Origin: Polytrichum commune
Lineage: Eukaryota; Streptophyta; Polytrichopsida; Polytrichales; Polytrichaceae
Assembly: GCA_950295325.1 (NCBI GenBank)
Contig: OX485805.1
Coordinates: forward strand, 58,058,758 to 58,122,757
Direction of reading: 5' to 3'
DNA length: 64,000 nucleotides
Shown: positions 1 through 11,290 of the stretch, piece by piece
Layout of the letters: each line of letters begins with the position of its first letter
Position numbering within the stretch: position 1 is the first letter of the stretch
Made by a program: the position numbers and the translations under genes
Notes under the pieces: model-generated
What the model was told of the DNA's origin: nothing
The model's database searches: none
The model's input: only the letters and a program-made list of their open reading frames with translations

Positions 1-1076
1 GTGGGAAGAACTTTCTCCACAACCTTTTCACCGGTTGTGAGTGTGCGTGTTTTGTGCGGCATTGCATCAACAAGGGGGACAATGATGGTTGCTAGAGTTG
101 CCGTTGCTTGCCTTGTTGCTTCCCTAGGTTTCTTTAAACCCACGTTCCCATGGTGACGGGACCGGCGGCCTTCCTTGGCATAAGCAGCTTGTCTATAGAA
201 GTCCGCCTTCGACACACCGTGAATGGTGTACCATGCCTTATAACACACGTCTATGCTTTCAATGGTGATTACCTTGCGACCCGTCCCATTCACATGTATT
301 GCCCTATGGACATCAAGTTTTTTTGTGGATCTTAGACGAAAATCTCCAAGCCACATTTCTTCACGGATGGCCTTCAATTTATCCCTTGGAAACAATTGGC
401 AACAACAATGCACACAACAATCCTTTGTGGCAACTTCTCTTATGGACTCCTCCCCAAGCAGCCTTTGACGTTTACAATCAGTTGCAGATGGAGAAGGACG
501 TGCCACAGTATCGTACTTTCTTTGACCCATGCGTGGCCGCATGTTTGATTGCATTTCCTTTTCGAGTTGCATGTGTCATTGCTCATGTTCACGCAAGCTA
601 ACTCCATCAGTCGTGACATTCCTCAATGGCCACCTGCGGAGGGAGAACCTATGAGTGGGATCCACCTCAGAAGGAACGAGTGACTCCAATATGACAATCC
701 CAACGTCCTCGGTGCCAAGCGGATTTTGATCAATGCAATCTTGTGGATGGGTGTTACGACAAATACCCTCCGCCACAACAACCCCATTGTCATTAAGAAG
801 TAACACATCCAAATTCACCCATGAAGCTCTTGAAAGCCCGGCACACTCTGGAATGGGACAGTCCGGTACGGAACGCGAAGGTATATCGAAATGCTCTTCA
901 TCTGAACTCTCATCCATAGTAGCCTCCCCGACAATGTCTAGCTCTTCCTCAGATGTAGATGGCCAAGTGGCCATGTCTTCTCCAGACGAATACCCTCTTC
1001 CAGTATACCCATCCATTTTGCCTACACACATGAACATGGAACCTTGTAAAGAATTGACAAAAGCTATAGGGTCCAA
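1..1076 (-). pseudogene. DUF7869-like gene copy 1, N-terminal part, broken and cut by the window edge
   Basis: Read on the minus strand from an ATG at 1076. The frame aligns with the other two copies in this window (from 39511 plus and 62663 minus). Shared blocks include GICRNxxPxDC, a VGIVILESL/VGVCILNSL block, FSLRRWPL, then DCC..CCQ.FPR, EEMWLGDFR and TIIVPL.DAMPHKTRTL. After the 166-residue opening frame, a TGA at 576-578 lies where the other copies have Arg (REHEQ-stop versus DHERR). This is consistent with CGA to TGA decay, because homology resumes in the same frame beyond it. The zinc-binding-like and DUF7869 parts would lie before base 1. Its upstream side carries P1 palindromes, whereas copies 2 and 3 carry P2. 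Function is unknown in the family; an RNase H-like transposase role is only an inference. Very likely a degraded copy. Confidence 0.7.
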
Positions 1077-1209
1077 TAGAAAAACACAGAAACCTTATCA
1101 TAACACATGTTGTATGAATATTATATCGATGGGTTCCAAAAAAATGGAGCGCACAACAGTTTATTCAGGATCCGTCTATGCACATCCCCATTGTGTGCAT
1201 GAGGGTGGG

Positions 1210-1709
1210 TTTGGGTCGAGCAACCCAAACCTCGTGATAGGATGGGCCTGCTAATCCAGGCCCAACCCGTGACAGGGGTGGGTTTGGGTCGCTCGACCCA
1301 AACCTCGTGACAGGATGGGCCTGCTAATCCAGGCCCAACCCCTGACAGGGGTGGGTTTGGGTCGCTCGCCCCAAACCTCACAATGGAGGTGTGTTTGGGT
1401 TGTGCGACCCAAACCTCATGACAGGATGGGCCTGGCAATCCAGGCCCAGCGCGTGATAGCGGTGGGTTTGGGTCGCTCGACCCAAACCTCATAATGGAGG
1501 TGGGTTTGGGTCGAGCGACCCAAACCTCGTGACAGGATGGGCCTGCTAATCCAGGCCCAACCCGTGACAGGGGTGGGTTTGGGTCGCTCGACCCAAACCT
1601 CACAATGGAGGTGTGTTTGGGTCGAGCGACCCAAACCTCGTTACAGGATGGGCCTGCTAATCCAGGCCCAGCCCGTGAGAGGGGGTGGGTTTGGGTCGAG
1701 CGACCCAAA
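1210..1709. repeat. P1 palindrome array A (left part)
   Basis: Nine copies of the palindrome TTTGGGTCG-NN-CGACCCAAA start at 1210, 1283, 1356, 1394, 1467, 1505, 1578, 1616 and 1690. Spacing alternates between about 73 and 38 bp. Central bases seen are AG, CT and TG, and a few arms have single substitutions. Between palindromes lies a conserved unit holding a second inverted repeat, TGGGCCTG ... CAGGCCCA, with a 6-base loop. The array is upstream of DUF7869-like copy 1. Chromovirus element 1 is inserted exactly after the last base of the ninth palindrome, and the array resumes at 9987. Confidence 0.9.
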
Positions 1710-2683
1710 TGTCGCGCACCTCTCCATGAGGAGTGGCCGAAACACCATGGGCACAAGAGGGACCCCGGAGTGACACCCGGGACTTGTGGCGCCGTTGGTG
1801 AGAGGGCCCAAGTGATCCTAGTGTGGGTGAGGGCCCCGGGCGTTGGGAACGCCTCCCACCCACAAAGACTAGGAGGCATGAGGGTGAGGCCATGAGCTAT
1901 GCGTAGCTCATGGCGTGGTGATTCTAGAATGCTCAAGAACACCTCAATCCGAGGTGTGAGCTAGGAGTTATGGCCATTTGAGTGGGGTGCTGTCCCGGGA
2001 CAGCGCCCTGCTACAGCAGTGCCTGGGAGTGATTCCCGGGACTGCCAAGGTTCAAACAGGCATAACTTCCTCACCACTTGCCCGAATGGGGCAAGTGAGG
2101 AGTCCATCGGCATCTACGTGAAGCGTAGATGAAGATGGAGTGGTTGGTTGCTGGAATCAGACATCATACAAGGAAGTTATGATGGTCTGAAGCTGCAGGG
2201 GGGGTTCTAGGCCCAGCAGCTAAGGGAAAATGTCCACTTGGCCCCAACTCTTGGTAGAGAGACAAGAGGTTGGTTGACGGTGGGGTAGGGGCCCCGCGTA
2301 GAGTCCTAGAGGCTTATATGGGTGAGGTGGTGTGGCCTCACCCACCCGAGGCCGAACGGCAAGGCCTCCATGGGCTTTGGCCTATTGTGAGGCCATAGTT
2401 GCCTAGTATGCTTCGGGTTGTTGTAGTGTTGCTCCGGCAACGCGATGATCAACATAGGATTGGACTTCCATGGATGGAAGTCCACATTGGGGAAATGGGT
2501 TACCGATTAAGGGGTGAGTCCCGAAAGCAAAGTAGGAGGGTTGGTTCCCTCCTATGAACTATTGGTCCGGGGTAAGAGGAGCTATCCATTAGCATGGCGG
2601 AATGCGAAGGGTTAGCGACTCGTAACCTTTGCTAGAATTGAAAATTGGCAAGATTATTAAGGGGCCTAGCAAGGGTTGCGACA
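1710..2683 (+). repeat. 5' LTR of chromovirus element 1 (974 bp)
   Basis: TG...CA termini. The same sequence recurs at 7488, 8791, 21845 and 27727, and inverted at 29551 and 35609. It includes the inverted repeat GGCGCTGTCCCGGGACAGCGCC and a TTATATGGG motif that could be a TATA element (inference). Confidence 0.92.
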
Positions 2684-2685
2684 CT

Positions 2686-2697
2686 TGGTATCAGAGC
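2686..2697 (+). other. Primer-binding site, initiator tRNA-Met type (element 1)
   Basis: TGGTATCAGAGC lies two bases after the LTR end. It is the classic complement to the 3' end of plant initiator tRNA-Met and is used for minus-strand priming. The same site is at 22839-22850 in element 2 and, inverted, at 35595-35606 in element 3. Confidence 0.9.
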
Positions 2698-2734
2698 AGG
2701 GTTCCAATATTTGAGCTAGCACTTTGAGGGAGAC

Positions 2735-5700
2735 ATGGCTATCAAACCTGAGGGTTATTATGGTGAGCCCGGGTTTCCAAAAGGTTGTGAGGCTCAAATT
2801 GGAACAAGGATCATGTGCAAATGGAGTTTGACCATACCATTGATTTTAATGGTAATGGTGGGCATGAGGGTGGATTCGGTGAGGAAAATGGAGGTGTTCT
2901 TTGAAAGGGCTCCCGCAAACCTCAAATAGTATTTGGGGCCTAGAATACCGAATGCACCCAAAACCTTGGAGGGTATTAATGTTGGATTGAAATTTCAATT
3001 CGAGATGCTTCGAAGGTTCGGATGTTGAAATGAACTTGGTGCTAATGAGGCACCCGGGGCCTCTTAAGGCCTATGTGCGCTATTCAAACGCACAAATGAA
3101 GGATACACCTAAAACGGACAAGCTTTCTAAGGAATGCATCGTTTTAGGTGGGGTTTTAAAAGCGGGTGGTGGATGTTTTGTTTAAGTCCCCAAGGCTTCT
3201 TGAGGACATGGTGGGGATCATAAAGTTTGCAAGATCATTGAATCCGATGGTCCCGAAGAAAAGTTTGGCGGCGCATCACCACAAGTGGCTTTAGCCAAAG
3301 TTGGTCCCAAAGAAATGAGTGCAAATTGTTTGGTCCATTTTACTTTGGCAAAACATGTGGGTGCCGCGGACGGAATGCTGAAAGGTGCCTTTATGCTTCC
3401 AAGGCAAATCATACTCATGCTGCGGACGGAATGTTGGGAGGTGGGTTTATCCTACCAAGGCAATTCATGTTCGTACCGCGGACGGAGTTTGGGAAGGTGG
3501 CTTTGTGCTACCAAGGCAAAACATGTTTGTTTTGTGGACAAATTATTGGAAATTGCTTTTGTGGCACTAAACCAATTCGTCCCACGGACAGAATGTTAAA
3601 AGTTGGCTTTGCGGACTGAGCCAAAACATATTGTTGCGGTGGACCGAGAATTAGATGGTGGCTTTGTGGCCAAGGCTAGTAGCCTTAAGTCAAGGCCAAG
3701 TCATGTATATCTTGAGGCTCAAATGAATGGGAGATATGTCTCATGAGTTGTCAAAGAGGCAACGGACTCTTTCAGGAGCCCAAAGCTCACAAGGGGGTTG
3801 GGGCTCGCGGACGGGTAGAGCCGGCAAGCCCACCAAGGTGCGGTGGAAAGGGCAAACCGCATGAGACAAAGGAGGCCGCGATGCATGTAACCTTTCAATG
3901 TGGGACATTGGATTTTTGTCAAAATTTCACACCAAGTGAAATAGATGAAATGCATGTCATTGTGAAGGCCGCCTTCTTTGAAACTCACATGATAGATGTG
4001 AGGTGCAAGCCGGTGTGCTTGCGGTGCATTATGATGTGTCATAATGGCAAAGAATTGAAGTTCAAATTAACAATGACTCCTATGGTAGGAGGACCTAAGT
4101 TGAATTTGGTCTTAATGGACCGAATTTAAAAAATAAAAAATAAAAAATAAAAACATAATGGTCGTGGTTCAATTGGAGCAACTCCAAGGAACGTATGGGG
4201 AGGCTAGGAAAGATGGGCCTCCCCCAAACAACATTGGTGTGATGTTGGTGAAATACAAGGATGTATTCACCAATGTGTTGCCCAAAAAAAAATTACCGCC
4301 AAGAAGTGAAAAATAACTTTGCTCAACGAGAGATTGAGCTCTTGAGGTATGTGGTGATAAATGAAGTTGGTGGACGAACATGAAGAATGTCAAGGCAATC
4401 CAAAAGGAGAATTGGCCCTTGATTCAAAAGGGCTTAGGTCATTTGTTGGCCTAGCCAATTAGTACCACAACTTCATTCGAGAGTTTTCTAAGGTTGCTAG
4501 GACCTTATTCCACTTATTGAGGAAAATGGCTATCCCAAGAGTGGGATGAGCCTTGTCACCAAGCCTTTGGGGGGCTCAAAAGCAAGTTCTCTTCGCCGCC
4601 CGTGCTCAAGTTCGCGGAGTTTGACAAACCTTTTGAGGTGCATACGGGGGCGAGTGACTTTACCATTGGCGGATGTTGAGGCAAGATGGATGGCCATGGC
4701 ATATGAGAGCATGAAGGTCGATGGTTGTCCCACCTTGTGCGACTTGTGGAAGAAATGGCTATCCCAAGAGTGGGATGATGTTTGTCACGAGTCTTTGGGG
4801 AGCTTAACACCAAGTTCTCTTCGCCGCCCGTGCTCAAGTTCGCGGAGTTTGACAAACCTTTCGAGGTGCATACGGGGGTGAGTGCCTTTGCCAATGGTGG
4901 ATTATGTGTAAGATGGATGGCCATTGCATATGAGAGCGTTAAGCTTGATGGTTATCCGACCTTATCCGACTTGTGGAAGAAATGACTATCCCAAGAGTGG
5001 GATGAGCCTTGCCACCAAGTCTTTGGGGAGCTTGAGAGCAAGTGTTCTTAGACGCCCGTGCTCAAGTTCGCGGAGCTTGACAAACCTTTTGAGGTGCATA
5101 CGGGGGTGAGCGACTTTGCCAATCATGGTGGATTATGTGTAATTGGATGGCCATTGCATATGGGAGCATGAAGCTCGATGGTTGTCCAAGAAGACAACCA
5201 ACTCATGACAAAGAATTTCTTTGCCGTAGTGCATTGCTTGAAGATGTGGCGACACTATTTGGGGTCGCACAAAGCAAAGGTCTACATGGACAATGTGTCC
5301 TAAAAGTATTTTAACGTATACAAGCGCAAGTGAGCGCCAAGTCATTGCGGTGGCATGATAGTTTGGCGCTTATAAAGGTGGATTTGATCCACAAACCGGA
5401 CCGTGGAAATGTGGTGCCGGATGCGCGAAGTAGACCGGAAAAATTCCAAGCAATGAGAACCATCCAAACCTTGTGGCTAATGTGTGCCAGCGAAGGAAAC
5501 TTGTGATGCAAGATACGGGAGGGGTAAATTAACTACCCCAAAGCACAAAAGCTTTTAGGTGAGCTTCGCAAGAGCAAGGTGCTCAAAGAGGTTAAGTTGG
5601 TGGACGGATTGTTCAAGTGCAAGCAAAGTTGGGTGTATGTGCCACAAGGCAAGTTGAGGCTATCGGTTTTGAAGGAGGAATTTGATAGTCCTATTGCCGG

Positions 5701-6992
5701 CCATAGAGGAGAAAGAAAAAGCCGCCATAGAATGGTGTCAAAGTGGTACCATTGGCAGTGCATAAAGGAAGATATAGCCCACTTTGTGAAGGCTTGAATC
5801 AAAGTGCCAAGTGAACCGAGCCTCTTACCAAAAGCAAGGCGGCTTCTTGCAACCGTTGCCTATCCCGTTGGCGCCATGGCATGGTATGTGCATGGACTTG
5901 ATCACAAGTTTGCCGGAGTCACATGGGTATGATGCCATCTTGTTGATGGTAGAGCGGTTTGCCAAGTGGGCACACATGGTGCCGATTGTGGGAACCGCCA
6001 CTGCGTTGGAGACCGCATAGCCTTTCTCAAAGGATGGTTGAGGCACCACGGGTTGCCAAGAGTGATTGTGTGGGATCAAGATCCAAAGTTCACAAGTGCA
6101 TTTTCAATGCATTTCTCTAAGGAGGTCGGAATGAAACTAAGGTTTAGCACGACCTTGCATTCCCAAATGAATGGGAAATCGGAGCGTGTGAATGGAGTCT
6201 TGAAGCAATACTTGAGGAACTTGGTGGGGGCGGACCAAGGAGATTGGGCGGACTATGTGGGTCGAGCGGAGTGTAATTGCAATGTAGCCACGCACTTGGC
6301 TACCAAGGGGTGGTCTTTGGTGGTGGCTTATGGAGTGGATGCGCTCCAACCTATTAACCTAGCTCTCGAGGGGGCACATTCAACACTAGAGTTCAACCAA
6401 GATGGTGAGGACTTGGCCAAGAAGCGTGAACAAGTCTTGGAGATGACCAAGTTGTTGGTGGAGAAAGCCCGAAGGTGCTACGGAGTGCAAATCAATGCCG
6501 GAAGACGCGAAGTGGAGAATGAGGTGGGCCAAAAGGCGTTGTTGAATGTGAACAACTTCACTTAGCCGGAAGGCCTCACTCCAAAGTTCATGTCCAAAAT
6601 TGGAGCTTCGTTTTCCATTGTGGAACAAGTGTTCAAGGACATATATAAGTTGGAATTACCGCCGGAGATCAAAGTGCATCCGACATTTCATGTCTCATTA
6701 CGAAAGTCATTTTAGGACGACACCTTGTGGCCCGATCACAAGCAAGTGATTAGGCCACGTCCCGACCTTGTGGAGGTCATTTGGAACATGAGGTAAGAGG
6801 ACATCCTCAAGTGTAGGAAGCCCAAGTGAAAAGGAAAGAAAAAGTACAAAGGAATACTTGGTGAAATGGTGAGGATACCATGAGAAAGAAACCGCTTGGG
6901 TGGCGGCAAGAGACATGGTCAACACCAATGAATTGGTGAAGCACTTTGAAGAAACTGAGGCTAGACATTCCAATAAAAAGAAGCGTAGGCAT
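2735..6992 (+). pseudogene. gag-pol remnant of chromovirus element 1
   Basis: Gag-like start MAIKPEGYYGEPG at 2735, then stops. At 3340-3680 there is a degenerate minisatellite of about 57-60 bp units. From about 4160 a block resembles the start of RT (VMLVKYKDVFTN.LP...LPP). It then jumps, without any visible YxDD motif, to a thumb-like block (GLRSFVGLAN) and an RNase H-like FDKPFEVHTG..D block. That last block is present in three tandem 226-228-bp units starting near 4529, 4757 and 4983. Integrase follows (about 5560-6565), with the D-D-E triad visible at MDLITSLP, WDQDPKF and NGK.ERVNG. It has in-frame stops. A chromodomain-like segment (EYLVKW..YHEKETAWVAARDM) lies at about 6848-6960, with one stop. 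Defective. Confidence 0.8.
4529..5200 (+). repeat. Three tandem copies of the RNase H segment in element 1
   Basis: Units of 226-228 bp each begin with a CTATCCCAAGAGTGGGATGA motif and run through the FAEFDKPFEVHTG coding block. Elements 2 and 3 have two and three units at the same place. The duplication breaks the reading frame. Confidence 0.8.
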
Positions 6993-7487
6993 TGATGAGG
7001 ACATCAATCTCCTTTAGTGGGGGAGACACTCTAGTAGCAAACATAGCTTCGAGGTTAATTGCTCCACAACATGCACTTGTTCTTTGGCTTGAGGGAATAA
7101 AGTCCAAACTTTAGTGGTGCAAAGAGAAAAGTATGAGATGAGGTCCTAGTCTTGTACTTGTGCTTGGTTAATGGAAGAGGGGGAATAGACATGCCAAACT
7201 AGGTTGGGTAAGCCGAGTAATTGGGGCCATGGCTTGGAGGGGCCTTGGATAAAACCAAGAAACTTCTTAGTTGTGGGCTTGTCCGGGCGGGGACAAGGTG
7301 ATGGTGCGTGCTCATAAAAGTGCTACCCGCGAGCTAACGAGAGTTGGCGCATGGGAGTCATGAACCCATGTCTCGAAAGAGCAAAGTGGGAACCGAGTCG
7401 GGCGGGACTTGGCATCACCCCCGTGCGATCGAGGCGTGGCTTAACAATGGAAAGCCATCTCGGAGTTGCAACCGAGACAACTTAGTG

Positions 7488-8464
7488 TGTCGCGCACCTC
7501 TCCATGAGGAGTGCCCGAAACACCATGGGCACAAGGGGGACCCCGGAGTGACACCCGGGACTTGTGGCGCCATTGGTGAGAGGGCCCAAGTGATCCTAGT
7601 GTGGGTGAGGGCCCCGGGCGTTGGGAACGCCTCCCACCCACGGAGACTAGGAGGCATGAGGGTAAGGCCATGAGCTATGCGTAGCTCATGGCGTGGTGAT
7701 TCTAGAATGCTCAAGATCACCTCAAGCGGAGGTGGGAGCTAGGAGTTATGGCCATTTGAGTGGGGCGCTGTCCCGGGACAGCGCCCTGCTACAGCAGTGC
7801 CTGGGAGTGATTCCCGGGACTGCCAAGGTTCAAACAGGCATAACTTCCTCAAGACTTGCTCAAATGGGGCAAGTGAGGAGTCCATCGGCATCTACGTGAA
7901 GCGTAGATGAAGATGGAGTGGTTGGTTGTTATGATCAGACATCATACAAGGAAGTTATGATGGTCTGAAGCTGCTGGGGGGGTTCTAGGCCCAGCGGCTA
8001 AGGGAAAATGTCCACTTGGCCCCAACTCTTGGTAGAGAGACAAGAGGTTGGTTGACGGTGGGGTAGGGGCCCCGCGTAAAGTCCTAGAGGCTTATATGGG
8101 TGAGGTGGTGTGGCCTCACCCACCCGAGGCCGAACGGCAAGGCCTCCATGGGCTTTGGCCTATTGTGAGGCCATAGTTGCCTAGTATGGTTCGGGTTGTT
8201 GTAGTGTTGCTCCGGCAACGCGATGATCAACATAGGAGTGGACTTCCATGGATGGAAGTCCACATTGGGGAAATGGGTTACCGATTAAGGGGTGAGTTCC
8301 GAAAGCAAAGTAGGAGGGTTGGTTCCCTCCTATGAACTATTGGTCCGGGGTTAGAGGAGCTAACCATTAGCATGGCGGTATGCGAAGGGTTAGCCACTCG
8401 TAACCTTTGCTAGAATTGAAAATTGGCAAGATGGTCAAGGGGGGGGCTAGCAAGGGTTGCGACA
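7488..8464 (+). mobile_element. Nested solo LTR of the same chromovirus family (977 bp)
   Basis: A complete LTR (TGTCGCG...GCGACA) lies inside element 1 and is flanked on both sides by TAGTG. Element 2 has the undisturbed sequence with a single TAGTG at the equivalent place (near 27400). This shows insertion of a full element followed by LTR-LTR recombination. Confidence 0.9.
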
Positions 8465-8790
8465 TAGTGGAAGCGTTGAGGTCTCGCCTAGATGTGTCAT
8501 GTTAGGCTAGTGGAGCCTAACGGGGGAGGCCCCAAAGGAGGGGCAACCCAAGTGAGTCCCAAAGTAGGTGGGTCTAGTATAGGTTAGGTCCTTGGATAAG
8601 AGATCCAAGGTCGCTAACGGACCACCTAGGAACGACACCTTTGGGACCATGCCAAATTTGAAGATGCATTGTGGGGGTCGCGCCCTAAGGTAAACACAAT
8701 GCGGCACCATAGAGGATGGCAACTTGAGAATTGGTGTGCCGACTACGAGTATAGTCGATGAGGGCATCGACTCCGTTTGGTGGGGGTGAG

Positions 8791-9986
8791 TGTCGCGCAC
8801 CTCTCCATGAGGAGTGGCCGAAACACCATGGGCACAAGGGGGACCCCGGAGTGACACCCGGGACTTGTGGCGCCGTTGGTGAGAGGGCCCAAGTGATCCT
8901 AGTGTGGGTGAGGGCCCCGGGCGTTGGGAACGCCTCCCACCCACAAAGACTAGGAGGCATGAGGGTGAGGCCATGAGCTATGCGTAGCTCATGGCGTGGT
9001 GATTCTAGAATGCTCAAGAACACCTCAATCCGAGGTGTGAGCTCTGTCCCACACATCTCTATCTATAAAAATGGAGCTTCTTGAGAACTCATCAATTGCT
9101 GTAACTCGGAAATATATACTTTTTCGTAGCTTTGGACAAAAAAATTTTTGCCGTATGAAAGCGTAAGAGGTAAAATTGAAACACTCATAAAAGTCCACCA
9201 AAAAAATATTTTCGAGCAAAGAACAACAAAAAAGAAACTGAACGAGATGATAGTGGATTTTCCCTAGGAGTTATGGCCATTTGAGTGGGGTGCTGTCCCG
9301 GGACAGCGCCCTGCTACAGCAGTGCCTGGGAGTGATTCCCGGGACTGCCAAGGTTCAAACAGGCATAACTTCCTCACCACTTGCCCGAATGGGGCAAGTG
9401 AGGAGTCCATCGGCATCTACGTGAAGCGTAGATGAAGATGGAGTGGTTGGTTGCTGGAATCAGACATCATACAAGGAAGTTATGATGGTCTGAAGCTGCA
9501 GGGGGGGTTCTAGGCCCAGCAGCTAAGGGAAAATGTCCACTTGGCCCCAACTCTTGGTAGAGAGACAAGAGGTTGGTTGACGGTGGGGTAGGGGCCCCGC
9601 GTAGAGTCCTAGAGGCTTATATGGGTGAGGTGGTGTGGCCTCACCCACCCGAGGCCGAACGGCAAGGCCTCCATGGGCTTTGGCCTATTGTGAGGCCATA
9701 GTTGCCTAGTATGCTTCGGGTTGTTGTAGTGTTGCTCCGGCAACGCGATGATCAACATAGGATTGGACTTCCATGGATGGAAGTCCACATTGGGGAAATG
9801 GGTTACCGATTAAGGGGTGAGTCCCGAAAGCAAAGTAGGAGGGTTGGTTCCCTCCTATGAACTATTGGTCCGGGGTAAGAGGAGCTATCCATTAGCATGG
9901 CGGAATGCGAAGGGTTAGCGACTCGTAACCTTTGCTAGAATTGAAAATTGGCAAGATTATTAAGGGACCTAGCAAGGGTTGCGACA
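8791..9986 (+). repeat. 3' LTR of chromovirus element 1, with a 222-bp insertion
   Basis: Matches the 5' LTR except for extra sequence between GTGTGAGCT (ending near 9043) and CTAGGAGTTATGG (about 9265). The LTR is 1,196 bp instead of 974. Confidence 0.9.
9044..9265. mobile_element. 222-bp AT-rich insertion inside the 3' LTR
   Basis: Absent from the other LTR copies of the family in this window. It begins CTGTCCCACAC and ends GATTTTCC. Only a CT dinucleotide is obviously repeated at the junctions, and no terminal inverted repeat is visible. It has no coding potential. Its type is unknown: it could be a small MITE, a SINE-like piece or filler DNA. Confidence 0.6.
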
Positions 9987-10102
9987 CCAAACCTCGTGAC
10001 AGGATGGGCCTGCTAATCCAGGCCCAGCCCGTGATAGGGGTGGGTTTGGGTCGCTCGACCCAAACCTCACTATGGGGGTGGGTTTGGGTCGAGCGACCCA
10101 AA
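9987..10102. repeat. P1 palindrome array A (right part)
   Basis: Continuation of the array interrupted by element 1. It starts with the duplicated CCAAA and holds P1 palindromes at 10044-10063 (centre CT) and 10083-10102 (centre AG), in the same spacer sequence as 1210-1709. Confidence 0.9.
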
Positions 10103-10620
10103 CATTCCGCAAATTCCGCCTTAAATTGCGGTAATCTTCCATATTCAGCTACGTGGATACTAATTGGAAGAATTCAGGCCGTGCATGGCTGTTGTAATTA
10201 GCTACTCATCAACGGATGCATACACGAACCTTGCACTCCACCACTACTTGAGAGAGCTTGCAACCATTTCAGAATGGAGAGATGAGAAAAAAGGAGCAAA
10301 GTTTGGGGGGTTTGGTACTTTATACTACCCGCCTCCGCCTTGGCCTTCCTCTTTGGATCCCTTTCCCGCCCGAACGTAAACCCTAAACCTAAGTTCAAAC
10401 CTTCTGACAGAATTTCCCGCTTCTTGTTGGTAATAGAGCATCCATATTTAGCTTGCCTCTTCGTGGCGCCAACCATCAAATGACCTTGGACAACTAACCT
10501 CCTAATTTTGCTATTAAATAACTACACAAAATATGATGTGTGGATTTGATTATATGTAGTGTTGTTACCACCAGTGTCCGAAAAGTTTTTGAAGTTATTG
10601 AGGTTAATTGCCTACCTCTT
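10103..10620. other. Unassigned sequence after array A
   Basis: Contains short open frames on both strands (for example 10164-10379 plus and 10198-10479 minus). None matches a family I recognise or shows a repeated or conserved pattern. No gene is claimed. Confidence 0.4.
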
Positions 10621-11290
10621 TAAAAGGGCATAGGTTATTTCCCTCATGGCATAGGTTGCATCCTACAATATCAAATTTTTGTAAGTTGAAAACCTTTTGA
10701 GTTTTTAAGTTACCTGCCAATTGCCTTTAAAACTAATTTTTAGTAGGTTAAAATCCTTCATATCTTTTAATGTTGTAGGTTTTAAATTGAAAATTTGAGT
10801 ACTAAGTGGTATCCTTGGCAGGAATTGAACCTGGCTAAGCCCTTCACCACGTTTGAAGGCCAAGGATTAACCAACTCCTTTTTAAAGAGTTGATTATAAG
10901 TTATGAAAGGTTGCTAAAATTCAAATGAGTTTAAGGGTGAAAGTCCTCACCATCTTCTGATTCAACCTCTATGCGGTGATGGGGCTTGGGCTGTGGTATT
11001 TGTAAAGATTGACGGGGAGGGAGTCAGGGCTATTATTGATATCCGCCTATGTGCCACTCAAGAGCCCCCAGTATTAGCCTAAAGATATGTACTTAGGCCA
11101 ACTAATTTCCCAATTTGAAGAAGGATGAATGGCTAAAATCCACTCTTTTAAAAACTTTGTAGGCAAAATTTCCTACATGTTTTTTACCACATAGGTTGAT
11201 ATCCTATGTTTTAAAATTGTCCATAGGCTCTTTGTCCTACACTTTCAAAATTTTATAGGCTAAGTCACAAATTTTGTAGGTTGCATTTAC
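10620..11290. repeat. Cluster of short TAGG...CCTA inverted repeats
   Basis: AT-rich stretch with repeated short motifs in which TAGG is followed after 6-8 bases by CCTA or a near match. Examples lie near 10645 (ATAGGTTGCATCCTAC), 11158 (GTAGGCAAAATTTCCTAC), 11199 (ATAGGTTGATATCCTAT) and 11220 (ATAGGCTCTTTGTCCTAC). There is no gene. The origin is unknown. Confidence 0.5.
10805..10885 (-). mobile_element. Possible tRNA-derived SINE head
   Basis: On the minus strand the stretch reads AGTTGGTTAATCC (like box A of a tRNA promoter), then about 40 bases later GGTTCAATTCC (like box B), ending in CCTGCCAAGGATACCAC. A full cloverleaf with a normal anticodon arm is not apparent, so a SINE relic is more likely than a tRNA gene. 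No poly-A tail or target duplication was identified. Confidence 0.4.

Larger units (their letters stand above)
1710..9986 (+). mobile_element. Ty3/gypsy chromovirus element 1 (8.28 kb, LTR-flanked, defective)
   Basis: Begins TGTCGCGCACC and ends GGGTTGCGACA. It is flanked by the 5-bp target duplication CCAAA (1705-1709 and 9987-9991). It has 5' LTR 1710-2683, primer-binding site 2686-2697, degraded gag-pol 2735-6992, a nested solo LTR 7488-8464, a G-rich polypurine tract at about 8779-8790, and 3' LTR 8791-9986. Recognisable domains are an RNase H edge, integrase and a chromodomain, which place it among chromoviruses. The LTRs are nearly identical apart from a 222-bp insertion in the 3' LTR, so it is young. 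It is non-autonomous, with several stop codons and no visible RT active site. Confidence 0.92.

Noticed and set aside
1121-1942. Long open frames across P1 arrays (repeated SSDPN or ERPKP peptides)
   Set aside because: They are translations of the palindrome and LTR, occur in several frames and strands, and have no start context or conservation beyond the DNA repeat.
10805-10885. Functional tRNA gene on the minus strand
   Set aside because: Box A- and box B-like words are present but I cannot fold a proper anticodon arm and acceptor stem. A SINE relic is more likely.
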